A DNA stretch of 64,000 bases from Desulfurococcaceae archaeon MEX13E-LK6-19 (GTDB lineage Archaea > Thermoproteota > Thermoprotei_A > Sulfolobales > Desulfurococcaceae): positions 1,141,612 through 1,205,611 of the forward strand of contig CP072660.1 in assembly GCA_029637525.1 (NCBI GenBank). Direction: 5' to 3'. Positions 55,245 to 63,222 of the stretch are shown in pieces; positions within the stretch are counted from its first letter, which is position 1, and every line of letters begins with the position of its first letter. The notes under the pieces were generated by a model that was given only the letters and a program-made list of their open reading frames with translations, ran no database searches and was not told where the DNA came from. Both the position numbers and the translations under genes were made by a program.

Positions 55245-55679
55245 CTAGCAATGTAGTTTGTATTGTTTGTAGAAATCTATAGCTTCTTGTGCTTTCTCTA
55301 GTATCCTCCTAAATAATTGCTTGTATCGAGATGTATCTATTTTGTCTCGAAGTACATCCGCCCTAGGGCATAGCTTGTCTACTAGTATCTCGTCTCTCCA
55401 TGGATCATATATCAATGGATAAAGTCTACAACCAACAGGTCTCCACTTGTATATCATGCACTTGTTTGTCTCTGGGTCAAGAAACACACAGTGGCCATTT
55501 ATGTTACGTAATCTCACATACCCGTCTCGTAGTTCTGCAAAATAATCAATACTATAACCTAAACCCATGATCTCCATTATATCATCTATCGTCAAGATCA
55601 TTTCTGTATCATAACAACACTTACCACAGAAACTGCTGTTCATTTTGCAATTAACAACTACTAATATATCGTCCACCAA
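55245..55679 (-). CDS. YkgJ-family Cys-cluster protein (second copy)
   Basis: This 144-residue protein is a compact YkgJ-type member. It has FCGKCCYDTEMILT near residue 17, then GHCVFLDPETNKCMIYKWRPVGCRLYPLI around residues 60-90, and a further Cys in DKLCPRADVL. It is shorter than the copy at 4091-4756 but has the same Cys skeleton. The family is predicted to bind zinc or an Fe-S cluster. It reads away from the structured RNA candidate upstream, from which it is separated by about 100 bases. Confidence 0.82.
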   Translation of the reverse strand: MVDDILVVVNCKMNSSFCGKCCYDTEMILTIDDIMEIMGLGYSIDYFAELRDGYVRLRNINGHCVFLDPETNKCMIYKWRPVGCRLYPLIYDPWRDEILVDKLCPRADVLRDKIDTSRYKQLFRRILEKAQEAIDFYKQYKLHC

Positions 55680-55784
55680 TAGATAACACCAAACCCGGTA
55701 TTCTCCTACTAGACATAACTATCTTTTAGATCAGTCAGTCTGGCCTACATTATATATTAAGGTTGCTAGAGCAGAAAATATACT

Positions 55785-55892
55785 TGGATAGGGCCCCAGG
55801 GACACCGCGGAGTCAACCGCGTTTCTGGGATGACCTGGGGAGCCTTGCGGCCGCCTGTTCTCTTACTCAGTCCCAGTAGATACTATTTTTGC
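55785..55892 (+). ncRNA. GC-rich structured RNA candidate, independently promoted
   Basis: A block of roughly 95 bases of high GC content interrupts AT-rich intergenic DNA. It has no open frame. CCCCAGG (55794-55800) pairs exactly with CCTGGGG (55834-55840). Nested inside, CGCGG (55806-55810) pairs with CCGCG (55817-55821) around a six-base loop. GGGAC (55799-55803) could instead pair with GTCCC (55870-55874). A TATA element, TTATATATTAA, lies at about 55750-55760, 25-30 bases before the expected 5' end, and an ATTTTT run at about 55885-55890 could terminate. High GC in non-coding DNA of hyperthermophiles usually marks stable RNA. It is not a tRNA, 5S or obvious C/D-box RNA; its class is unknown. 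Confidence 0.6.
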
Positions 55893-55993
55893 AAATTAAT
55901 GTGGCTAGGTATGTAGCTATGTTGTATGTGTTGGCTAGTAGTGGTGTTGCTACAAGCCTTGCGTGGTTTAAGTAATTCTATGAGCAGTCTTCG

Positions 55994-56302
55994 TTAAGGT
56001 CTATTTTCCTTAATGTGCTTTTTACTTATTGCTTGTTCTATTAGTTGTTTTATGTCTTGCAGGCTTGTTCCTACCAGTTCTATTTCTTTCTTGTAATCAT
56101 CTATAGTTTTCATTGCGTCTTCAAGTGTTTTTCCTTGTAGCTGTTTTTCTAGTTCCTCTAATTTCTCTGGAGGGTATGCGAAGAAGTCTCCACTGATCAC
56201 TATGTCTATGATCTTGTCCTCGTCAGGGTTTATCGTGATGTCTATTTTCAGTGTTTTGCCTCCTGGTGTTTTCTTTATAAGTGATATTGTTTTTGTTGCC
56301 AA
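55994..56302 (-). CDS. lplB: Lipoate-protein ligase C-terminal-domain subunit LplB
   Basis: This 102-residue protein resembles the accessory C-terminal domain of lipoate-protein ligase. KTPGGKTLKIDITINPDEDKIIDIVISGDFFAYPPEKLEELEKQLQGK is visible and aligns with the LplB/Lpl C-terminal pattern. In the archaeal bipartite enzyme it is a separate subunit needed by LplA for lipoyl-adenylate formation. It follows the LplA gene after six bases, so the two are one operon. Its length matches that of separate LplB proteins. Confidence 0.85.
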   Translation of the reverse strand: MATKTISLIKKTPGGKTLKIDITINPDEDKIIDIVISGDFFAYPPEKLEELEKQLQGKTLEDAMKTIDDYKKEIELVGTSLQDIKQLIEQAISKKHIKENRP

Positions 56303-56308
56303 GAATAG

Positions 56309-57079
56309 TCACCTCTTGTAGATCCATTCTTTGGACATGTATTTTTCCTTGAGTCTTGTTGCTAGCTCGATTTCTTGTGGTGTGTATGTGGATAGTTTTA
56401 GCTCGTTTATTCCTAGGGCTTTCTTGAATCCCTTGATCATGGCGTTTATTACTTCGTTTTTGGTTACTCTCCTCCCTAGTTCTATTGATAGTGTTGTCAC
56501 TCTTTCCCTGATCGATTTAACGCCGTGGGACTCGAGTTTCTTCTTTGGTGCTTTAAGGCATTTGGCTAATATGTCTAGGTCTGTATTGTACATGAGTGTC
56601 CCGTGTTGTAGCAAGGCATTCTTTTTCCTGGCTTGAGCACTGCCAGAGATCTTCTTGTTGTTTACAATAACGTCGTTTACAGGCTTGAATACAGCGTCTA
56701 AACCGAACTCCTTTATCGCGTATACTATGCCTTGGCATATGATCCTATAGCTCTCCTGTATGTCACGGGCGATCTCGTCTATAGGGGCTACAATGCTATA
56801 GGTTATCTCGCCGAACCTATCATGATATACTGATCCACCACCTGTGATACGGCGTGTAAAACCTATATTGTTCTCCAATAGATACTCTACATTCACGGCA
56901 TCATTTATTCTCTGGAAGTACCCGAAAGTCACGGCACTAGGGTTGAAAACGTAGAGGCGAAGAGTATTGGGTATCTTGTTCTCGTCACGTAGGATAAGCA
57001 TAGTCTCGTCTATAGCCATATTCCAGTATACATCACCACTATCAATAATAAGCCTCCACACGCTCAAGACAATAAACAC
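56309..57079 (-). CDS. lplA: Lipoate-protein ligase catalytic subunit LplA
   Basis: This 256-residue protein carries the catalytic Lpl domain without the C-terminal domain found in bacterial fused enzymes. Key elements are RRITGGGSVYHD (about 76-87), the substrate-binding glycine loop, and NDVIVNNKKISGSAQ with the conserved lysine K143. It transfers lipoate or octanoate to lipoyl-domain lysines together with LplB. The start is GTG at 57079, with in-frame TTG and GTG codons just downstream as alternatives. No lipoylated target gene (GcvH or E2) is in the window. The radical SAM pair at 62.2-64 kb may supply sulfur. Confidence 0.9.
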   Translation of the reverse strand: MFIVLSVWRLIIDSGDVYWNMAIDETMLILRDENKIPNTLRLYVFNPSAVTFGYFQRINDAVNVEYLLENNIGFTRRITGGGSVYHDRFGEITYSIVAPIDEIARDIQESYRIICQGIVYAIKEFGLDAVFKPVNDVIVNNKKISGSAQARKKNALLQHGTLMYNTDLDILAKCLKAPKKKLESHGVKSIRERVTTLSIELGRRVTKNEVINAMIKGFKKALGINELKLSTYTPQEIELATRLKEKYMSKEWIYKR

Positions 57080-57327
57080 CCTAAGTAGTCATTATACATC
57101 TTGTCAAAAAATAAACTTATAGACATATATCACGTGATTCTTAGTGAACTATATCTCTTGAGAGTAATGTTGCTACTCTGGAGTCAGTTAGTCGATTACT
57201 ATAGTGTATTACTGGGAAGATGTTAAGTACATAGTTACTAGTCCTTGTATTATACCACTTAGTGTTGTTCTAACGTTCTCTTTAATACTCCGATCCCGGT
57301 TTACATCTTCTTCCCAGGTGCAGTGTT

Positions 57328-59484
57328 ATGAGGCGTAATGCCATTGTTTGCCTACTGGTATTAATCATGATCGTCTTGAGTAGCTCCATGACTGCAATGG
57401 AATTAGTGGAGACGAGAGAATACTGGTGGGGCGGCGCGATCAGTTGGTATCAGAACCCTGATCCCGAGGCTATTGCGGGTGCCAGACCTATTTACGTGGT
57501 AGTCGATCCAGACTATGGTCCTGGCGATGAACCGTGGAGTAGAAGTGATATAGAGTGGATGAAGGCTGGTGGAACAAGGGTTATAGCTTACTTGAATATT
57601 GGTTTTGCCGAGGAATGGAGGAGTTATTGGAATGAGTCTTGGAGCAAGGAAAGCCACCCGGAGTGGCTTACATGGGTAGAATACCCTGGTTGGCCTGGCG
57701 AGTACTTTGTCAAGTTCTGGGATTATTCTGCATGGGAGCCCGGTGGATGGGTTGATATACTCAAGAAGGAGCTCAAGAAGATCATTGACATTGGGTTCTC
57801 TGGTGTAAGACTCGATAATATCGATGCTTGTGTGATGTGGGAGAACCCGAGCGACTACAATTTATCGCTGCCCAGAGTCGAAAACGCATGTGAATGGATG
57901 ATCTATCTAGTAGGAAACCTTAGTAGCTACGCTAAATCCCTAGACCCAGATTTCGTGATAGTCGCTAATATGGGTGGAGCACTAAGCTTACTCGGCAACG
58001 AGTCCTTTCTTGAAGCCATAGATGTTGTTGAGAGAGAGGATGTGTGGTATTCTGATGACGAACCCGTTGATCCCATGGAGAATAGTGAAGCACTGTACTG
58101 GCTTGAGTATGCTAGGGATCATGGGAAGGAGGTTATGGTGACAGATTATGCTTGGACCCCGTGGAAAATAATGGATGCACTTGGTAAGGCGAGAGGGGAA
58201 GGATTCTATATCTATGTTGCTTCAACTCGTGATCTAGACACCTTGGCAGACTATGTACCATCGTACCTAGGTTTAAGTGTCGTCAATACCACTAGAGGAT
58301 TATATGCGGTATGGTCTTACCATGGAGTTGTAGATAGCGAGTTGAGAAGCTTTGATATATACATGACACTATTGGACGACAATAAAGACATTGAACCAGT
58401 TAGGATCAGTGGTATCGGTGATGATAAATGGCCTTCAGCAATTTATCTAAGAGACCTAGACGTAATTGCCGTCACCTGGGAGAAATGTGGTAGCAGCAAT
58501 TGCACAATAGAACTAGCTCTCGTTAATCCAGATAACCCACGTGAAGTCTATGGAAACACGAGTATAGTGTATCCCGGGTACAGTCTACGTAAACCAGCTA
58601 TAGCATTCTTTAACAATAAAATATACATCATATACTTGAATATATCATCAAGTACAAAGCTTTACTACACAGTAATAGACCTGAATACTCTAGAGCAAGA
58701 AGAGACACAAATACTGTCTAGTAATGTACTAGAGGCTACATGTATACACGTAGCAGAAAGCTCATCAAGCATAATGGTTACATGGGTTGATGAGGATTAC
58801 TCTCTTCATGCTACATTAATAGATGACAGTGGTGTTATTGTAGATAAAGTAGTTAGTGCTAATGTTGATCCGCGAAGGCATTGTGTAGCATATGTGCCAC
58901 AAAAAGATGTGTATGTAGTAGCTTATAGTATAAGTAATGAGACAAAGATAATAATTGTTGATACACATGGCTCAATACTATCTAGAATTAGCATAGACGA
59001 GCCTCTTGCTTGGTTTCCAGTAATAACAGTTGTAGAGGATAATAAGATCGCTTATACAAGTGTCAACAAAGTAGTTGTAGTAAACATAGATGATGGTAGT
59101 GTAGTGGAGGAAAAAGAACTAGAAAAACTGCCGGTAACAGGCATGAGTCTAATACATTTAGATCAAGAACTACAAGTTATCACACCGGACTATGGCTCGA
59201 ATAATACAGTCAAAATACTATCGATAAAGCTGGTATCTAGGGAAACCACAACTACGACAACTACAACTATATCTACAACCACTTCAACTACAACCACTAT
59301 AACTACTATAACACATACAACAACCACAACGACTACCACCACAGAAACCGTAGAGACAACACAATCAAGCCCAACAGAAACATCTCAACAGCCAACAAGT
59401 CTTGTACAGTATTCCCATGTACTCATACTAATTGTCATGCTAGTGATAATAGTGGTGTTGATCCTAATAAAGTATAAGAAATAG
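57328..59484 (+). CDS. Cell-surface GH114-like protein with Thr-rich stalk
   Basis: This 718-residue protein has a signal peptide (about 1-24) and a GH114-like TIM barrel (about 30-290). Elements of the barrel are ARPIYVVVDPDYGP, RVIAYLNIGFAEEWR and IGFSGVRLDNIDACVMW (D163 and D166). A long beta-rich middle resembles propeller-type repeats (about 300-630). The end is a Thr-rich stretch (about 635-690) and a terminal transmembrane anchor with a basic tail. The Thr-rich stalk is the kind that is heavily O-glycosylated in S-layer-linked archaeal proteins. GH114 enzymes act on polygalactosamine; the true target is unknown. It converges with the phosphoesterase gene downstream. Confidence 0.8.
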   Translation: MRRNAIVCLLVLIMIVLSSSMTAMELVETREYWWGGAISWYQNPDPEAIAGARPIYVVVDPDYGPGDEPWSRSDIEWMKAGGTRVIAYLNIGFAEEWRSYWNESWSKESHPEWLTWVEYPGWPGEYFVKFWDYSAWEPGGWVDILKKELKKIIDIGFSGVRLDNIDACVMWENPSDYNLSLPRVENACEWMIYLVGNLSSYAKSLDPDFVIVANMGGALSLLGNESFLEAIDVVEREDVWYSDDEPVDPMENSEALYWLEYARDHGKEVMVTDYAWTPWKIMDALGKARGEGFYIYVASTRDLDTLADYVPSYLGLSVVNTTRGLYAVWSYHGVVDSELRSFDIYMTLLDDNKDIEPVRISGIGDDKWPSAIYLRDLDVIAVTWEKCGSSNCTIELALVNPDNPREVYGNTSIVYPGYSLRKPAIAFFNNKIYIIYLNISSSTKLYYTVIDLNTLEQEETQILSSNVLEATCIHVAESSSSIMVTWVDEDYSLHATLIDDSGVIVDKVVSANVDPRRHCVAYVPQKDVYVVAYSISNETKIIIVDTHGSILSRISIDEPLAWFPVITVVEDNKIAYTSVNKVVVVNIDDGSVVEEKELEKLPVTGMSLIHLDQELQVITPDYGSNNTVKILSIKLVSRETTTTTTTTISTTTSTTTTITTITHTTTTTTTTTETVETTQSSPTETSQQPTSLVQYSHVLILIVMLVIIVVLILIKYKK

Positions 59485-59676
59485 AAGCAGAACAAAGTGG
59501 TTACCAATATACTATTGTGATATAAAAAGAATGTCCTATACCTTTGCTTCATCAATATTTCTTCAAATAAACTCTTCATGTTAAGGTTTAGAAAAGCAAT
59601 AGGTAAGAAGGATTAAGGGTAAAAAAGAAGTCTTTGTTTTTGTTTAAGTGATTCTTCATGAAATTTCTTCGGAATG

Positions 59677-61905
59677 TCACCCGTGGTATACTGGTGATGA
59701 AACTGCTTCTACAGGGCTTGTTTCGTGTACACTATACATGTGCCATGGATCATAGTTTGGCTTGTAGACTGCTCTATAGTATACTTCTTGCGGTACTATG
59801 AACGTGAAGACAGTGTCGCTATTGTCTTGTAGGGTTAGTGTTGTCAATGTATACCAGTGGATTCCATCACTGCTTCCCTGTATTATTATTGTACCATCCG
59901 CCACGGGATCTCCATAGATCGTCTTTAACTCTACTACGATGTATACGTAGTCTGCTTGATCATAGTAGTCTGTTATCGTGATTAGTGTTGGTATGCCTAG
60001 TATGTTGGGTACAAGGGAATAGCCTGTTTTCCCGTTGGCATCGTTTACTTCGAAGTAGGCTATACTTGCTTGGCTATAGTAGCCGGGATCGCTTCTAACA
60101 AGGAATACAGCATAGTTTATATCATCATAGTCGTTGCTGGCAGTCCTATAGGTCCATGTGAGAGAATTTGCTCCATCCCAGTAGGTCTCGTTTTCCATCC
60201 ATACCTCGCCGAAGAAGTAGTCCTGGTAATACGTTACCTGGAGCCAATACCCTACTGCAGGCCAGTAGTCCTGGAAGTAGAGGTAGTCACCCCATCCTGT
60301 CCTGCTATTTGTTTGCCTCCATAAACATAGATCGTAGGGGTACGTGTAGTCTTTCTCGATATTCATTCCAGCAACGAGTTTAAGTAATGCTTCCGATACA
60401 TCATAGCCGTCATCCGGTACAAAAGTTTCTTTCGATGTTGTTAACGCGAACCTCATCTTCATATTCCATGGTATATGCTCTGTTGATACAAGGGCTTTGA
60501 TTCTGATATTGTCGCCACTATGTGTAGCTGGAATGAATATTGCGGCGAACGGTAGTTCTTGGTCGGCGTACTCACTATATACTTTAAGCCATGCCACAGG
60601 ATAGTTCTCTCTTACACCAAAACTTATCATTCCAGCCATGCTCCTAGCATACATTATGCCGCCGGCGACTCTTGCGAAGAAGTAGAGTCTAGGGCTCCAG
60701 TATTCACGTCCGCTAGAATCAACAACATGTATCTCCATATAATGGGGTCCATTGCCAAGAGCCTCTACATCAATATAACCTACATACAAGCCACCATAAC
60801 TATTTGCCTCTACAGCAGACATGTACGCTGCTGGCTCGCTGTCAATCCATAGTTCCACCTTAGTGATAGTGTCTTCACTGAATGCTAGTGCATGAACTTC
60901 GACTACACCACTGAGAACACTGCCTTGCTCGATATTGGTTATGAAGCCTATTGGCCACTGGCCAACAGTCGCGACCAGTGTTGAGACGATGTCGTTGTCT
61001 ACAGCAACTAGTCTATACGCATATCCTATCCCGGTGTAATACCTGCTTGGATTCCAGTCGGCTTGCCATGGGCCAGGTAGTGTTAATGGTGCTGTTCCGA
61101 TCCAGTACTTGCCGTAGTGTCTAGTTACATAGTTCTCGTGAACATGTCCATATAATATTCCTCTGACTTTACTATAACTACTGATCACACGTAAGAGTCT
61201 CCATGGATCACCCTTGGTTATCGTGTTGTATGGTGTAGCCTTGTAGTCCCAACCACCTAGGTCAACAACTTCGTTGCTATTCGGAGCCGGCGGGTGATGC
61301 ATGAAAACCCATACTTCTCTGCAGGAAGGATCGTTTTCTGCCTCACCAAGCCATGTCTCCAGAAGATCAAGTATCTTGTCCTCGATATTTCCGCTCGACG
61401 TAGTCGGGTCGGATGTGTTTATTGCTATGAACCTAATGTACTCATAGTCGTTTATCCATAGATCCCACTTGTATGTTGGGCTACCAAAATACTCATACCA
61501 TTTATCCCATCCACTAGCACTAGAATCCTTGTACGAGTATACATCATGGTTCCCAGCAGTATCAAGCCGTAGTAGGTCAGGCCAGAAATCCATGACACTA
61601 CGGTACACAGGATACCATTCATCAGCGTACACAGGGTCATCAACTATATCGCCAGTGTCAATCAGCACGATTGGTTTGAAACCGCTAGCCAGGAAAACGT
61701 TTCTTACATCGTCAGCGAACTCATACATTTTGGATACATTAGCAGAACCACTACCTAAATGGAGGTCTGTTATATGGATGAGATAATAGATATTATCGCT
61801 TACAGCATCAGCTTTTATAGGATTGTTTAGTAGCGGCAAAGGAACTGTTATGAAAGTGAAGAGTACCAGAATTAATAATGTGTTAAAGAACTTAATAGAA
61901 CGCAA
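59677..61905 (-). CDS. Secreted calcineurin-like metallophosphoesterase
   Basis: This 742-residue protein has a signal peptide (about 1-33) and an N-terminal metallophosphoesterase domain (about 38-300). It shows HITDLHLG (D47, H49), LIDTGDIVDD (D86), TAGNHDVY (N119, H120), FMHHPPAP and LYGHVHENY. The order and metal-ligand set are complete. The C-terminal 440 residues are beta-rich, Trp/Tyr-rich Ig-like and carbohydrate-binding-like regions. There is no obvious C-terminal anchor, so it is either released or bound to the envelope. Its domain order recalls TMEM62-like phosphoesterases, but without their membrane part. The substrate is unknown. Confidence 0.85.
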   Translation of the reverse strand: MRSIKFFNTLLILVLFTFITVPLPLLNNPIKADAVSDNIYYLIHITDLHLGSGSANVSKMYEFADDVRNVFLASGFKPIVLIDTGDIVDDPVYADEWYPVYRSVMDFWPDLLRLDTAGNHDVYSYKDSSASGWDKWYEYFGSPTYKWDLWINDYEYIRFIAINTSDPTTSSGNIEDKILDLLETWLGEAENDPSCREVWVFMHHPPAPNSNEVVDLGGWDYKATPYNTITKGDPWRLLRVISSYSKVRGILYGHVHENYVTRHYGKYWIGTAPLTLPGPWQADWNPSRYYTGIGYAYRLVAVDNDIVSTLVATVGQWPIGFITNIEQGSVLSGVVEVHALAFSEDTITKVELWIDSEPAAYMSAVEANSYGGLYVGYIDVEALGNGPHYMEIHVVDSSGREYWSPRLYFFARVAGGIMYARSMAGMISFGVRENYPVAWLKVYSEYADQELPFAAIFIPATHSGDNIRIKALVSTEHIPWNMKMRFALTTSKETFVPDDGYDVSEALLKLVAGMNIEKDYTYPYDLCLWRQTNSRTGWGDYLYFQDYWPAVGYWLQVTYYQDYFFGEVWMENETYWDGANSLTWTYRTASNDYDDINYAVFLVRSDPGYYSQASIAYFEVNDANGKTGYSLVPNILGIPTLITITDYYDQADYVYIVVELKTIYGDPVADGTIIIQGSSDGIHWYTLTTLTLQDNSDTVFTFIVPQEVYYRAVYKPNYDPWHMYSVHETSPVEAVSSPVYHG

Positions 61906-62229
61906 TATACCACCATTTACTATATATTTAATTGTAGTAGTATTTATACGAATATAAAATGAGATAATTATAAACCACTCAATTAAATAGCATTAGAGCA
62001 AGAAGATTTTGTTGAAAGAGGAAACAATAGAGGGAAAAATTATCTACAATACCGTAATTTGGTGCCTTTCCTTGAGCATATTGATTTAAGTCTATTCTCC
62101 TTACAACACCAGCTTAATCTATTGTATTTATCCATGGTATTGCTATAAATTATGCAAAAATCAAAAGAACATAGTCAGGCAGAATAGTATATACTGTACA
62201 CTGTAACTACAGTAGGGTGGACGCGTTAA
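61906..62229. other. Intergenic region between divergent surface and lipoyl-synthesis genes
   Basis: These 324 AT-rich bases separate the phosphoesterase and the first radical SAM gene. A TATA-like ACTATATATTTAA lies just before the phosphoesterase start. On the other side AGTATATACT (62187-62196) is a plausible TATA for the radical SAM genes, followed by a small hairpin ACTGT/ACAGT (62200-62213) and the ribosome-binding motif GGGTGGA. No coding frame, repeat array or RNA gene is seen. Confidence 0.5.
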
Positions 62230-63222
62230 ATGCTTGTTAGAGCATCTATTGGCACATTGGCTTTACTTGGTTTTTATAGTACTAGATTAGATGAAAGACC
62301 ATTTACAGCCTACTTGCTCCAGTACTCTAGGGATGGTTGTCTTGCCGGTTGTATATTTTGTCCTCAAAGCCGATCTAATCTTCAGGTAGACAAGGAGCTC
62401 TTGTCTAGGATTCCTTGGCCTGTTGTTGAGCTCGAGGAAATTGTTGAAAAACTTAGGGAGTCCAGGGTTTTCTCGAGGGTTTGTGTTGAGAGTGTCTTAA
62501 AGAAGAAATTTATTGACGAGATGCTGGAGATCGCGAATTATATAGTGTCTAGCGGTATTGATGTACCGTTAAGTATTGCTGTGACTCCTGTCCATAGAAA
62601 ATATCTCGTTGAGCTCGAGAAAACCGGTGTCGACAGGCTTGGCATCGGTCTTGATGCCGCTACCCCAAGTGTTTTCGTTGCAGTAAGGAAACCGTATACC
62701 TGGAGAACATACATGGAGTTCATAGAGAGTGCACTAGATGTTTTTGGCGAGCATAGAGTTGAGGTTCACTTGATCAGGGGTCTTGGTGAGACCGAGCGCG
62801 AGTTCGTTGAGACCATGGCTATGCTCATGGAGATGGGTGTTGATATAGCATTGTTTGCATTAACCCCCGTGAAGGGCACTCTCGTGGAGAAGTATAGGCA
62901 GCCAAGCATAGAGTCCTATAGGAGAATACAGCTTATACGCTACCTATTGTCTCGTGGGATGAAGCTGGAGGATATAGTGTTCTTCGCGGGGGACAAGGCT
63001 TGCCTCAAGAAACATGTTGTTGAGGAGGTACTCAGTAATTTCGACGAGTACGCTGGAGCCTTCCTTACATCTGGTTGCCCTGGATGCAATAGACCATTCT
63101 ACAATGAGAGGACTAGAGGGCCATTCTACAACATGCCCTCCCATAGATTCATGCGTAAACACTATGAATTACTGTACAAGGAGGTAGAGAAAGCTCTAAT
63201 GGAGTGTAGCCAAAGTGGCTAA
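62230..63222 (+). CDS. Radical SAM protein, probable archaeal lipoyl synthase component (LipS1/LipS2 type)
   Basis: This 330-residue protein has the radical SAM motif SRDGCLAGCIFCPQSRSN with C37, C41 and C44. A SAM-binding region (RLGIGLDAATPSVFVAVRKPYT) follows. A C-terminal cysteine pair lies in TSGCPGCNRPFYNERTRGPFYNMP (C283, C286) and may ligate a second iron-sulfur cluster. ATG at 62230 follows GGGTGGA. It overlaps the next radical SAM gene by eight bases, so the pair is one operon. Two tandem radical SAM proteins of this kind next to a split lipoate ligase fit LipS1/LipS2, which together insert sulfur into octanoyl-proteins in archaea. Which of the two it is I cannot say. Confidence 0.75.
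   Translation: MLVRASIGTLALLGFYSTRLDERPFTAYLLQYSRDGCLAGCIFCPQSRSNLQVDKELLSRIPWPVVELEEIVEKLRESRVFSRVCVESVLKKKFIDEMLEIANYIVSSGIDVPLSIAVTPVHRKYLVELEKTGVDRLGIGLDAATPSVFVAVRKPYTWRTYMEFIESALDVFGEHRVEVHLIRGLGETEREFVETMAMLMEMGVDIALFALTPVKGTLVEKYRQPSIESYRRIQLIRYLLSRGMKLEDIVFFAGDKACLKKHVVEEVLSNFDEYAGAFLTSGCPGCNRPFYNERTRGPFYNMPSHRFMRKHYELLYKEVEKALMECSQSG

Noticed and set aside
55785-55892. tRNA gene or tRNA half in the GC-rich block
   Set aside because: No T-loop (GGTTCGA-type) motif or acceptor-stem pairing could be found on either strand; the inner hairpin has a six-base, not seven-base, loop.
59250-59350. Threonine-codon repeat (ACA/ACT/ACC tracts) as a DNA repeat element
   Set aside because: It is in frame and encodes the Thr-rich stalk of a surface protein, so it is coding and not a repeat element such as CRISPR.
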